From the NCBI RefSeq assembly GCF_017316025.1, contig NZ_JAFLVT010000006.1:62001-126000 (forward strand): a stretch of 64,000 nucleotides of DNA. The letters run 5' to 3'. The notes below the pieces were generated by a model. It searched no databases and was not told the origin of the DNA. It saw only the letters and a list, made by a program, of their open reading frames with translations. A program made the translations under genes and the position numbers. Shown here piece by piece: positions 33,554-42,241 of this stretch (positions are counted from its first letter, which is position 1; each line of letters begins with the position of its first letter). The DNA is from Candidatus Enterococcus myersii (lineage in GTDB: Bacteria > Bacillota > Bacilli > Lactobacillales > Enterococcaceae).

Positions 33554-34168
33554 ATGGATAACTACACAATTTTTGATTATTTATGGGAAATTCTTTTTGT
33601 AAATCCCTTAGCTTTAATCGGTGTTATTTTGATTACAGCTTATATTTTGCCGTTTAAATTGTCTTGGCGGCGAAAAATTGCGATTTTGCTTCCGGCGCTA
33701 TTGCTGTTTTACTATTTGCAAATTGGCTTAACGCATATTTTTGGCATTACAACAGTGGGGGAATTGCAACGCATGCTGCGATTAGGTGAAGGTGTTTTTC
33801 ATCCCAGGTGGGAATGGCGTCTGCTAGCAGAAGGGCTATCTAGTGGTTTTATCGCAAATATTATGGTCTTTATGCCAATTGGTTTTTTACTGCCTTTTAT
33901 TAGCCGCAGTTTTCAAAAGGTGTACAAGACGGTATTTCTTGGCGCGGGCATTTCTTTAGCCATCGAAATTAGCCAAATCTTCACGTTATATCGGGCAACG
34001 GATATCAATGATCTTTTAGCAAATACAATCGGAACGCTAATCGGGTGGTGTTGTTTCAAACTTGTCGCTAAAATTTTCAGACTGCAAGCAACAGTAGAAG
34101 CACAAACCCGATATTTACCTGTCATTGTTGTGGTCATTGCTTTTTTAAATGTATTTTTGAATGTTTAA
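33554..34168 (+). CDS. VanZ-family membrane protein
   Basis: This 204-residue protein has five hydrophobic segments and the VanZ pattern (FIANIMVFMPIGFLLPFI, GAGISLAIEISQIFTLYRATDINDLLANTIGTLIGW). VanZ of Tn1546 gives low teicoplanin resistance. Most chromosomal relatives have no known role. It begins with ATG after GGAGG, directly behind a perfect inverted repeat. Confidence 0.85.
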   Translation: MDNYTIFDYLWEILFVNPLALIGVILITAYILPFKLSWRRKIAILLPALLLFYYLQIGLTHIFGITTVGELQRMLRLGEGVFHPRWEWRLLAEGLSSGFIANIMVFMPIGFLLPFISRSFQKVYKTVFLGAGISLAIEISQIFTLYRATDINDLLANTIGTLIGWCCFKLVAKIFRLQATVEAQTRYLPVIVVVIAFLNVFLNV

Positions 34169-34242
34169 CTCTTTCAATGAAGCCAGCAATAAACGCGTGC
34201 TTTGTTTTTGTTTAGGATTTTATTTTGCTAGCTGGTTACTAT

Positions 34243-34272
34243 TTGACGGCAGTAAATGCTACCCCTTACAAT
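34243..34272 (+). promoter_or_regulatory. Promoter of the yjdF leader
   Basis: TTGACG (34243-34248) and TACAAT (34267-34272) have an 18-base spacer. Confidence 0.6.
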
Positions 34273-34279
34273 AAAGTAG

Positions 34280-34379
34280 CATAAAAACACGTCTCGGTTG
34301 GTAGTCCGGGAGCGCCAAAAAGCGTCAGTAACCTTCCCTCCAGGTCGTCCATTGCAATCTATACAAAGGAGGGGTCATC
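34280..34379 (+). ncRNA. yjdF-type riboswitch (putative)
   Basis: A structured GC-richer leader of about 100 bases contains TCGGTTGGTAGTCCGGGAGC, AGTAACCTTCCCTCCAGG and a GGAGGGG ribosome-binding site just before a YjdF gene. The yjdF RNA family, which binds aza-aromatic compounds, is known to lie exactly here. I base the call mainly on position and the AGTAACCTTCCCTCC segment. The GGAGGGG could be sequestered by CCTTCCCTCC to block translation. Confidence 0.6.
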
Positions 34380-34793
34380 ATGAAATTAACGATTTTCTTT
34401 GATGGCAGCTTTTGGTGCGGATTGGTAGAAGACGAGGACGACGGGAAAATGAAAGTGCTAAAACACGTTTTTGGTCCCGAGCCCAAAGATACGGAAGTAC
34501 TTGCATTTGTAAACACACAGCTTTTGGCAGAAATGGTGAAAGCCCCTAGTGTTTCAATGGCGAGTAAACAAGTAAATGAACATCGTATCAATCCCAAGCG
34601 CTTGCAGCGTCTAGTAAATAAAGAGAAAAATCAGCCGGTTTATTCTACTAAAGCGCAGATAGCGATGCAAAAATCCATCGAAATCAAAAAAACGCAGCGC
34701 CAAAAAGCAGCAAAAGCACAAAAACAAGAAGAAGCCCAACGTCGTTTTCAATTGAAGCAAGAAAAAAAGCTGCAAAAGAAAAAAGGACATTAA
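34380..34793 (+). CDS. yjdF: YjdF-family (DUF2992) protein
   Basis: This 137-residue protein has the YjdF signature (MKLTIFFDGSFWCGLVEDEDDGKMKVLKHVFGPEPKD) followed by a long basic helix rich in Lys, Gln and Arg. The function is unknown. In other Firmicutes the gene is under a riboswitch that responds to aza-aromatics. It starts after GGAGGGG. Confidence 0.9.
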   Translation: MKLTIFFDGSFWCGLVEDEDDGKMKVLKHVFGPEPKDTEVLAFVNTQLLAEMVKAPSVSMASKQVNEHRINPKRLQRLVNKEKNQPVYSTKAQIAMQKSIEIKKTQRQKAAKAQKQEEAQRRFQLKQEKKLQKKKGH

Positions 34794-34807
34794 CTTTTTC
34801 CTGTGAT

Positions 34808-34842
34808 TAAACTGATCACCTGTGAAGGGATCGGTTTTTTTA
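34808..34842 (+). terminator. Terminator after yjdF
   Basis: AACTGATCA pairs with GATCGGTT and is followed by seven T residues. Confidence 0.75.
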
Positions 34843-35164
34843 ATATAAATTTTTTATCAAATTTATTCTTTTTCTTATTTGTGATAATAGTAAATAAAGA
34901 TTCGTAAATCCTGGATAGTCCTAAAGGTTAAAAAGTAGTTGGACATTATGGCACTCGCTAAATTTCCTACGATAAAAATTATATTTAAGGTTTTAGCAGT
35001 GAAATTAGCATGTTTAATTAAAAAATAAAGCGCCAAGCATAGTGGAATTATGAAGGGTATAATTAAAAAAGGATGCTCACGTGAGTATGGCTTGGAAAAG
35101 TAAAGAAAAATCCGTTCGAAAATTCAGACCAATCCGTAGTCAGTCCAACAGGGAGGAGAAAATA
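34843..35164 (+). other. Intergenic region before DUF1697 gene
   Basis: This AT-rich stretch has one good -10 (TATAAT, 35058-35063) without a convincing -35. An in-frame GTG at 35081 lacks a ribosome site. I see nothing else. Confidence 0.4.
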
Positions 35165-35704
35165 TTGCAGCGCTATATCACATTATTAAGAGGAATCAAT
35201 GTCGGGGGCAAAAATAAAATTTCCATGCCATCGTTAAAAGCCGGCTTTGAAACCTTGAACTTTCAAGACGTTGTCACATATATCAATAGTGGCAACATTA
35301 TATTTTCAACTGAAAATAATGACCCAAAGGCACTTTCGGATCAAATAAAAACCATGATAAAGAATCATTTTGATCTGGAGATAACGGTCTTTACAATTTT
35401 GCAAGCGGAGCTTTCGGAAATTTTGGCTAATGCACCAACATGGTGGCAAAATACGGATAAAAAAAATTATGATAATTTAGTTTTTCTTATCCCGCCAGTC
35501 ACCCTAGCAGAATTTTATCAAGCTGTGGGTGGGCTAAATGAAGATTTAGAACAGGCCGCAGATTATCGTGATGCTATTTTCTGGTCTTATGTGCGCAAAG
35601 ATTATCGCAAATCAAATTGGTGGTCCAAAACAGCTAATAAAAAAATAAAAGATCAGATTACCATTCGCACTGCCAACACGGTACGCAAAATTGTAACTTT
35701 GTAA
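35165..35704 (+). CDS. DUF1697 domain protein
   Basis: This 179-residue protein has the DUF1697 opening QRYITLLRGINVGGKNKISM and the pattern VVTYINSGNIIFS, with the later FWSYVRKDYRKSNWW. I chose TTG 35165 because GGGAGGAG lies six bases upstream and the family usually begins there. An earlier GTG (35081) would add an atypical basic extension. The function is unknown. Confidence 0.82.
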   Translation: MQRYITLLRGINVGGKNKISMPSLKAGFETLNFQDVVTYINSGNIIFSTENNDPKALSDQIKTMIKNHFDLEITVFTILQAELSEILANAPTWWQNTDKKNYDNLVFLIPPVTLAEFYQAVGGLNEDLEQAADYRDAIFWSYVRKDYRKSNWWSKTANKKIKDQITIRTANTVRKIVTL

Positions 35705-35856
35705 AAGCCGATAGTTTCTATGGACCCAAAAAGATAGTAGTAATGATAAAAATTCATCTTTTTTACTACCAAGATAAAGAAGTCACGGCTACGGCTAAAA
35801 AAATTTTTATTAAAATTTGAAATCCAACGTATATTCATTTTTAGCTTATTACTTGA

Positions 35857-35887
35857 GACAGAACATTTTTGTTCTGCCTTTTTTTTA
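35857..35887 (+). terminator. Terminator in the 35.7-36.05 kb gap
   Basis: CAGAACA pairs with TGTTCTG and a long T-run follows. A second weak hairpin (AGTAGTAA/TTACTACC) lies at about 35731-35770. Nothing else is seen in 35705-36056. Confidence 0.7.
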
Positions 35888-36056
35888 CGATAACTTTTCA
35901 ATATATGGCAGTCTACCTTTCTTTTATAAAACGTTGTGCGCCGAATAAGTTAGGGGCAAAGTAGGATCTCACTAACGTTTGTCAGCCTTCCTCAGGTATA
36001 ATTTATGTAGAGCTTATTTCTAGTTTATTATGTGAAAAGAGAATGAAGGTGACGAT

Positions 36057-36617
36057 ATGGACAGAAAATTGACGTTTTCTAAGCGTGAAGATTTTCGGCA
36101 GTGGTTGGTAGAAAATTGTGAAACAAGTGAGGGTGTTTGGCTACTATTTGGCAAAAAAGGAGGTCTTCAGACACTAAAAGCGGCAGAAGCTTTAAAAGAG
36201 GCACTTTGTTATGGCTGGATTGATGGGAAAATGCAAAAAATCAATGAAACAACCTACAAAAAATATTTTAGTCAACGTAGAAGAAACAGCAAATGGTCTG
36301 AAAAGAATAAAAAGTTGGTTCAAAGATTGGAAGAACGGGCATTGATGACAGACTTTGGACGCCAAAAAATTTCTGAAGCAAAAGAAAATGGGCAATGGGA
36401 TCTTGAACAGACAACAGCGATAACAGCCGATCAGGTAGTAGAACTTACTGAAACTCTCGTTAAATATGAACCAGCCTATACAAATTTTTGTAAGATGTCG
36501 CCATCGGTAAAAAAAACTTACGCTCGTGCTTACTTTGATGCAAAAACAACAAAAGGACAACAAAGTCGCCTTACCTGGATGGTGAACCGACTAAATAAGA
36601 GTTTAAAGCCGATGTAA
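36057..36617 (+). CDS. YdeI/OmpD-associated family protein
   Basis: This 186-residue protein has the YdeI pattern: FRQWLVENCETSEGVWLLFGKKGG, EALKEALCYGWIDGKMQKIN, YFSQRRRNSKWSEKNKKLVQRL, and the C-terminal SPSVKKTYARAYFDAKTTKGQQSRL. Members are often small stress- or phage-related proteins of unknown activity. The length is typical. Confidence 0.8.
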   Translation: MDRKLTFSKREDFRQWLVENCETSEGVWLLFGKKGGLQTLKAAEALKEALCYGWIDGKMQKINETTYKKYFSQRRRNSKWSEKNKKLVQRLEERALMTDFGRQKISEAKENGQWDLEQTTAITADQVVELTETLVKYEPAYTNFCKMSPSVKKTYARAYFDAKTTKGQQSRLTWMVNRLNKSLKPM

Positions 36618-36641
36618 CGGTTTGAAAAGAAAGGGGAAAAA

Positions 36642-37052
36642 ATGAAACAGTTGCTGATTTTTGATTTTGCTATGGCGATTTTTGGTGCTGTTGGTGCCGT
36701 TGCCGCTTTAGTACCTGGTGGTGCAAAAAGTATGGGGGTAAGTACTGATTTATTGGTTCATGCTCCCTTTGATACTTTTTTGATTCCGGGAATTTTTTTG
36801 TTGCTCGTGATTTTTGGCGGGAATTTTATAAGTGGCGTTTTACTTAGTAAAAAACGGAATATAGGTGCTTATTTGTCCGCTTTTATGGGATTTATCACGA
36901 AAATTTGGATCATAGCGCAGTGGCTTTTAATGGCAGCGGTTTTCCCGATTCAGCTTATTTTTATGCTGATCAGCCTTTTGCAGTTTATACTCTCAGTTTG
37001 GTTGATTCAAAAGCACAAATTGCCATTCCCCTTTGCTGCGTATCAGCATTGA
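36642..37052 (+). CDS. Small four-helix membrane protein
   Basis: This 136-residue protein has four hydrophobic segments (residues about 3-25, 47-67, 78-100, 102-122) and a short basic tail. I recognise no family. It starts after AAGGGG and lies between the YdeI-like gene and a cysteine-peptidase-like gene. Confidence 0.65.
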   Translation: MKQLLIFDFAMAIFGAVGAVAALVPGGAKSMGVSTDLLVHAPFDTFLIPGIFLLLVIFGGNFISGVLLSKKRNIGAYLSAFMGFITKIWIIAQWLLMAAVFPIQLIFMLISLLQFILSVWLIQKHKLPFPFAAYQH

Positions 37053-37127
37053 ATCTTGTCTACAACAAGAAATCGACAGAAGGCTTGCTACGAAAAGAGA
37101 AAAGAAATTACTGGGAGGCGTTTTAGT

Positions 37128-37475
37128 TTGAATGAACAAATTTTGAACCAACCGTTAGAAGGGCTATGCGGACAAACATGTATTGCTTTATTGGCGGATA
37201 CAACTGTTCAAGCGGTCGTAAGTAAAACCAAATGCGGTAAAAATAAAATGACTGGGCATAAATTATTTACAGCTCTAGATCAATATCATATTTCCCACGC
37301 CGAAAAAATGAAATACACCCGGGGAAAAACAGTAGTGTTGCCTAAACGTTGTTTACTTAGCGAGAAGGGACATTTCTTACTCTATGTGGATGGTTTGTTT
37401 TATGACAACATCAAAGGAGTTTTTTCCGAATATGATTATACAAAATTGACAGCTTATCTGGATTTAACGGTTTAA
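37128..37475 (+). CDS. Small cysteine-peptidase-like protein
   Basis: This 115-residue protein has PLEGLCGQTCIALLAD near its start and SEKGHFLLYVDGLFYDN near its end. The Gln-x-Cys and His-Phe ... Tyr-Asp arrangement resembles papain-like or C39-like folds (a Cys/His pair), although the protein is very short. TTG at 37128 was chosen because GGGAGGCG lies nine bases before it. The longer open frame has an atypical basic head. There is no assigned function. Confidence 0.55.
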   Translation: MNEQILNQPLEGLCGQTCIALLADTTVQAVVSKTKCGKNKMTGHKLFTALDQYHISHAEKMKYTRGKTVVLPKRCLLSEKGHFLLYVDGLFYDNIKGVFSEYDYTKLTAYLDLTV

Positions 37476-37930
37476 GCTATTAGTTGATTAAAGTTAAGAA
37501 GTTTATGCCAAAAATTTTGCCCTTAAATTTCGTAAGAAAAGCAAATTCACTATTTCACGTTTTCCTAATGTCGCTAAAATTGGGAATCACTACAGGAGAA
37601 AAATTTAAAAGCGTGAAACATAATTTTTCTGACGAAACAATTGTTTATTCAAAACGAGCCAAAATTTTACGGGCTGAAAAATGGGTGACGTTCCAAAGTT
37701 TTGCTCTTTATTTTTATCAGATTTACTAGGACCATTCTAGTTTAAATAGAAAATAAATAAGGAGTAGAAGTGTGTTAAAGTGCAGAATTTAAATTATTTT
37801 TTTTACTTAACACTCTTTAAAAATCCCACTATCAATAGGTTGCTACGAATAAGTTACAGTAAAATCATGAGAAGTTCTTTACTTGGAAAATTGATTCCGG
37901 TTACAGTGAAATTAGAAGGAGGGCACAGAG

Positions 37931-38473
37931 ATGACGTCTGTTGGATCAAATATTAGGCACTACCGCCAGCTGCATCATTTGAGTCAAAATGATTTGGCAA
38001 ATGAATTGCATATTAGCCGCCAAACAATTTCCAAGTGGGAACGCGGCGTCAGTCAACCAACGATTGAGTATTTGTTGGGACTGTCTGAATTCTTCCAAAT
38101 TACAATTGATGAATTGATCAAAGCTGAGCCAGAATTAATCAAAGAGGAGGAAACACTCATGAAAAAAGCAGTATTTCTTGTTAGTAGCTATACCGCATCT
38201 GGTGATAGTCAATGGGGAAAAGAATCAAAAGATTATGGTACTAGAAACTTTCTTGCCAATCTTAGCCAAATGTATCCCATGTATGAATGGCGCGCAGCTA
38301 AACCAAGTGAACTGGCCGCTATTTTGGCAGAAGAAAAAATTGGCATGATCATGCTGGCACCGACCGTTACACCGAAAATAAAAGAAGTTGAAGCACAATA
38401 TCCCGGGAAAATGAAGATTGTTGCTCCTGGGGAATACGCTAAAATTTCCATGAATTTCATTTTGGAAAGATAG
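37931..38473 (+). CDS. XRE helix-turn-helix protein fused to an EIIB-like domain
   Basis: This 180-residue protein has an N-terminal XRE domain (IRHYRQLHHLSQNDLANELHISRQTISKWERGVSQP). A C-terminal fold resembles lactose/cellobiose PTS EIIB (MKKAVFLVSSYTASGDS, then IGMIMLAPTVTPKIKEVEAQYPGKMKIVAPGEYA). The EIIB phospho-cysteine is missing: serine and threonine residues take its place, so it should not transfer phosphate. It may bind a sugar-related ligand or partner instead. GAGGAAACACTCATG at 38149-38161 could also start the EIIB-like part alone. Confidence 0.7.
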   Translation: MTSVGSNIRHYRQLHHLSQNDLANELHISRQTISKWERGVSQPTIEYLLGLSEFFQITIDELIKAEPELIKEEETLMKKAVFLVSSYTASGDSQWGKESKDYGTRNFLANLSQMYPMYEWRAAKPSELAAILAEEKIGMIMLAPTVTPKIKEVEAQYPGKMKIVAPGEYAKISMNFILER

Positions 38474-38502
38474 TGTGATAGGTTGTGAATAAGGAGTTAA
38501 AA

Positions 38503-39294
38503 ATGAATTATTTTGAGAAAAATAAACAAGCCTGGGAAGAGGCTTTTGAACACCGCCACAAAAATTGGGGCGACGATAATTATCGTCGTTTATTGACAGA
38601 AGAGTTGCCATTTTTTGATGAGAACGTCGTCAAGGAATTAAAAAAAATTGAGTTTAAAGAAAAAAATATTGCCCAATTTTGCTGTAATAATGGGCGGGAA
38701 TTGCTGTCTTTAATGTCTTTGGGTGCAAAGTCTGGTGTTGGCTTTGATATTGCTGATAATATTTTAGCTCAGGCAAAAAACACGGCTGAAAAAGCGAATA
38801 TTAAAAACTGTGAGTTTGTAACAGGGAATATTCTCGACATCTCACGTGCTTACCATGGACAATTTGATTTCATCTTTTTTACGATTGGGGCAATTACTTG
38901 GTTTGAAGATTTAGAAGTCCTTTTTAAGAAAGTCACAGCTTGTTTAAAAGCTGATGGTGTACTGCTTATCCACGATTTTCATCCCTTTATGAACATGCTT
39001 GTTTTGCCAGGAGAAGAAGATTTTAATGAGGAGATAAAGCAAGTGAGCTATTCTTACTTTAGAGCAGAACCTTGGATTGAGACTGAGGGCATGGGCTATA
39101 TGTCAGAAAACTATTCCTCTAAAGAATTTATCAGTTTCTCTCATACCATGGCAGCAATTGTAACGAGCCTGGCAAAAAACAACTTGAAAATAACAAAATT
39201 AGAAGAATTTGATTACGATGTTGGCTTGACTGATGTCTATGATAAACAAGGTTTTCCTTTATCATTTTTAGTAACCGCCCAAAAAATTTCGTGA
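38503..39294 (+). CDS. Class I SAM-dependent methyltransferase
   Basis: This 263-residue protein has the SAM-binding fold: FCCNNGRELLSLMSLGAKSGVGFDIADNIL, then NCEFVTGNILDI, then FDFIFFTIGAITWFEDL. The tail resembles small-molecule methyltransferases. ATG 38503 was chosen because AAGGAG lies six bases before it. The substrate is unknown. Confidence 0.85.
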   Translation: MNYFEKNKQAWEEAFEHRHKNWGDDNYRRLLTEELPFFDENVVKELKKIEFKEKNIAQFCCNNGRELLSLMSLGAKSGVGFDIADNILAQAKNTAEKANIKNCEFVTGNILDISRAYHGQFDFIFFTIGAITWFEDLEVLFKKVTACLKADGVLLIHDFHPFMNMLVLPGEEDFNEEIKQVSYSYFRAEPWIETEGMGYMSENYSSKEFISFSHTMAAIVTSLAKNNLKITKLEEFDYDVGLTDVYDKQGFPLSFLVTAQKIS

Positions 39295-39394
39295 GATAGT
39301 TTATGAGTGATGGGACAATTCATTATTTTAAATAACGTTGTTTTTAAATTTGAAACAGGGTATGATACAGGCAGTCACGCATTAATCGCCAAAA

Positions 39395-39475
39395 AGAGGC
39401 GCAAATTAAAGTAAGTACCTTAAAATTGCGGTTAGTCAAATTTAAGGATCTACTTTAAAATGCGCCTCTTTAAAT
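39395..39475. terminator. Bidirectional terminator
   Basis: AAAGAGGCGCA, TTAAAGTA and CCTTAAA arms pair with TTTAAGG, TACTTTAA and TGCGCCTCTTT, forming one long hairpin between convergent genes. Confidence 0.75.
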
Positions 39476-39483
39476 CGCAGAAT

Positions 39484-40455
39484 TTACGCGATACATTCTT
39501 CGGCTTGAATTTTGCGGACTTTAATTTGTCCCATAAATTCACTAACTTTATTGGCGTCAATGAAACCAACTTCACCATGTTGGGCATTCGACATACCACA
39601 AGCCATTGAATATTTTAATATTTCTTCAGGGCAAAAACCGCTGACAACCCCATGCATGAAGCCACCTACACTGGCATCACCTGATCCGGTGGTATTACGT
39701 ACGGGGATTTTGGGAATTTCAATATCATAAAGTTCGTCTTTCATCTTACATAAAGCACCCTGTGAACCACAAGAAATCATGACATAATCAATGCCTTCAA
39801 ATAAAGGATTTTGTAATTCGTAGAAAGCTTCTTCTTTCGTGGTTAAAGAATTACCTAAAATTTCGGCCAACTCAGGAATGTTGGGCTTAATAAAAGAGGG
39901 CTTGTAACTATCAGAAGCCAGTAGATTATGCAGCTGTTTGCCGGAAACATCCATGAAAACAGGTAAAGTGGTACTGATTTCTGTGCGAATTTTTTTAAGC
40001 ATGTCTAAGTAGATGTGTTCATTTTTTGAGTTGATCGACCCAGAGATACAAATCAATTGGACATCTTCACGGGCAACATAATCTTTTAATTTTTTGATTA
40101 ATGCGAACGCTTGGTTATCGGTAATAAGAGGACCTTCTTCAACAATTTCAGTGTGGTTTCCCGCATCGTGCATGATAGAAATCGCGTGACGTGTTTGGCC
40201 GGTGGTTTCTTGCATGGCAATTTTGAAGAGCTCTTCTTTTTGTAAATATTTTGCCACCAGTTGGCCTTGATCACCAGCCAAAAAACCGGTTATTAAGACG
40301 TCGCTACCCGAAAGAGCTGCGGTACGGCCGGCGTTAATGCCTTTGCCGCCAACAGATTGGACGGGGGTAGCAAAACGATTTGTCGCACCTAAAGCAAAAT
40401 GGGGAATTGTATAAGAATAGTCCAGTGATGGGTTCATGGTAATTGTAATAATCAT
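39484..40455 (-). CDS. PfkB-family hexose-phosphate kinase (1-phosphofructokinase/tagatose-6-P kinase type)
   Basis: This 323-residue ribokinase-superfamily kinase begins MIITITMNPSLDYSY and has the signature VGGKGINAGRTAALSG and the catalytic TGSGDASVGGFMHG. The pattern fits LacC/FruK enzymes that phosphorylate a ketose monophosphate to the bisphosphate. It overlaps the upstream DeoR gene by four bases (ATGA) and faces a galactitol-type PTS operon. The bisphosphate could then be cleaved by the class II aldolase of that operon. Confidence 0.88.
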   Translation of the reverse strand: MIITITMNPSLDYSYTIPHFALGATNRFATPVQSVGGKGINAGRTAALSGSDVLITGFLAGDQGQLVAKYLQKEELFKIAMQETTGQTRHAISIMHDAGNHTEIVEEGPLITDNQAFALIKKLKDYVAREDVQLICISGSINSKNEHIYLDMLKKIRTEISTTLPVFMDVSGKQLHNLLASDSYKPSFIKPNIPELAEILGNSLTTKEEAFYELQNPLFEGIDYVMISCGSQGALCKMKDELYDIEIPKIPVRNTTGSGDASVGGFMHGVVSGFCPEEILKYSMACGMSNAQHGEVGFIDANKVSEFMGQIKVRKIQAEECIA

Positions 40456-41213
40456 TCAGGTTCCTCCTTAAGAATCTGGGTGTATTGACTATAATGGTGT
40501 ACCCATTCATTGGTAATGTGATCATCGGTAATCAAATAGTCCATTTGATCCATATGTTGGAAAGTATAGACATCAGAAACCCCTAGTTTTGAACTATCCG
40601 CTACGACGCAAGAAATTTTCGCTTTGGCAATGGCCGCATTTTGGATATCTCCTTCTTCATACTGGGCCGTGGTAATGTTGTTTTCAAAAATGCCATTCGT
40701 TGCGATAAACGCATAGTCGATGTTGAGTGTTTCAAAAGAGCGCTTGGCAACTTCACCGATAAATTCCTCGGTCGTATTAATAAACTCGCCACCAGTCAAT
40801 AAAATGCGGTAGTCGGTATTATCTTTCAAATAATTAAAGGAAATCAAACTATTGGTAATCACAAAAAGATTTTTGCGGGTAATTTCTGATAGTGCGTGAA
40901 AAATGGTTGTCCCAGCCCCAACAAAGATGATCGCATTATCATGAATAAGATTGTTCATTAATTTGCCAATGTATTTTTTTTGTTCAACATTTGTCGTGAT
41001 TTTTTCATCAGTAGAAAGTTCTTTATTTAAGACATCTAATTTTTGAGCGCCGCCATAAAGTTTATTTAATTTCTTTTGTTTCGCTAATTCCGTGACGTCT
41101 CGGCGAATGGTCATTTCAGAAACGTCTAGTCGTGATGCGATGTCAGAAATACTTAAGTACGTATGTTGTTGGATTAGTTCCAAGATTTTTTGTTGTCGTT
41201 CTTGTTTAAGCAT
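40452..41213 (-). CDS. DeoR-family transcriptional repressor
   Basis: This 253-residue regulator has an N-terminal winged helix (LELIQQHTYLSISDIASRLDVSEMTIRRDVTELAKQ). A sugar-phosphate sensing domain follows (IHDNAIIFVGAGTTIFHAL, ITNS, LTGGEF, DYAFIATNGI, VADSSKLG). It is divergent from the PTS operon and co-transcribed with the kinase. It likely represses both units until a sugar phosphate binds. Confidence 0.92.
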   Translation of the reverse strand: MLKQERQQKILELIQQHTYLSISDIASRLDVSEMTIRRDVTELAKQKKLNKLYGGAQKLDVLNKELSTDEKITTNVEQKKYIGKLMNNLIHDNAIIFVGAGTTIFHALSEITRKNLFVITNSLISFNYLKDNTDYRILLTGGEFINTTEEFIGEVAKRSFETLNIDYAFIATNGIFENNITTAQYEEGDIQNAAIAKAKISCVVADSSKLGVSDVYTFQHMDQMDYLITDDHITNEWVHHYSQYTQILKEEPE

Positions 41214-41454
41214 GAACAGGCCTCCAGAATATTTTGTTGGACATTGTTAAAGTTTGTTTCAAATCGATGTTCGACTTCATTGTAGCGGAATATGTAATTG
41301 TTTTCAAGTAATAGAAGGACAAAAAAATGTTCAACTTTGTTAAAGAAAGCGTTGACAGAGAAGTTAAATTCGATTATGATGAGAATGTAGAACAAAGTAG
41401 AACACAGAAACACAAAGTTTAACATTGTTCTTCACAGGTCGAGGAGGTGTCGGA
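41214..41454. promoter_or_regulatory. Divergent DeoR-controlled region with PTS-operon promoter
   Basis: TTGACA (41352-41357) and TATGAT (41375-41380) with a 17-base spacer form a near-consensus promoter for the PTS operon. Repeated TTGTT/AACAA boxes surround it (ATTGTTAAAG, GTTCGACTTCATTGT, GTTCAACTTTGTTAAAG, TAGAACAAAGTAGAACA, GTTTAACATTGTTC). This is typical of DeoR-family operators. Confidence 0.7.
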
Positions 41455-41919
41455 ATGGACTATAAATCGATGTTTAGTCCTAAGTTAATTGATTTGTCAG
41501 TCGTAGCTACAACAGAAGCAGACGTGTTTAAAATTGTAGCAGATAAGCTTTTAGAAGCAGGTATGGTGAATGAGGATTATTTTGCTGGTATTACAAAACG
41601 GGAAGAAAACTTTCCCACTGGGTTGGTCACCCAACATTTGAATATTGCATTGCCTCATGCAGATCCAGAATTTGTTAAAGAAGCTTTTGTTTTTATTTGT
41701 CGTTTGCAGTCTCCTGTAACATGCCGGCAAATGGGAGATAACCGAGAAATGGAAGTTGAGAATTTATTCTTTTTAGGAATTAAAGATGGAAAAAATCAGG
41801 TTGGTTTGTTACAAGTCTTTATGAATTTATTTATGGATGAAGAGTTTGTTCAGCAATTCTTGGCAATTGACTGTCAAGAGACAATGTATCAATTTTTCAT
41901 TCAAAGTATTGAATCTTAG
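41455..41919 (+). CDS. PTS galactitol-type EIIA
   Basis: This 154-residue EIIA type 2 protein has its active histidine in IALPHADPEFV. I placed the start at ATG 41455 behind GAGGAGGTG. Earlier in-frame codons lack a ribosome site. It is the first gene of the EIIA-EIIB-EIIC unit. Confidence 0.88.
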   Translation: MDYKSMFSPKLIDLSVVATTEADVFKIVADKLLEAGMVNEDYFAGITKREENFPTGLVTQHLNIALPHADPEFVKEAFVFICRLQSPVTCRQMGDNREMEVENLFFLGIKDGKNQVGLLQVFMNLFMDEEFVQQFLAIDCQETMYQFFIQSIES

Positions 41920-41930
41920 GAGGAAAAAAC

Positions 41931-42230
41931 ATGAAAAGAAAATTAATTGTAGCTTGCGGCAGCGGGGTTGCTACTAGTCAAACGATTGCGAGTAAAATTG
42001 CCAACAAATTTGAAGATGACGGAATTGATTTTCAAGTTGAAGCAGTGGATTATAAATCAATCGCAAATGAACTACCACAAGCGGGAATTTACGTGTATAT
42101 CGCGCAACCAGATAGCGAAGTCTTGTCTAAAGCAGATGAACTAGGCGTGAAAGTTTTTCCTGGTATTCCATTTTTAACAGGCATGGGTGCTGACGAAATT
42201 TACGATCAAATTACAGCATTGGCGAAATAG
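41931..42230 (+). CDS. PTS galactitol-type EIIB
   Basis: This 99-residue GatB-like protein has the phospho-cysteine in VACGSGVATSQTIASKI. It has a good Shine-Dalgarno (AGGAGG) and short gaps to its neighbours. Confidence 0.9.
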   Translation: MKRKLIVACGSGVATSQTIASKIANKFEDDGIDFQVEAVDYKSIANELPQAGIYVYIAQPDSEVLSKADELGVKVFPGIPFLTGMGADEIYDQITALAK

Positions 42231-42241
42231 GAGGAAAAAAG

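Noticed and set aside
37484-37729. Open frame of 81 codons
   Set aside because: There is no clear ribosome site and no family likeness, although a start near 37484 cannot be fully excluded.
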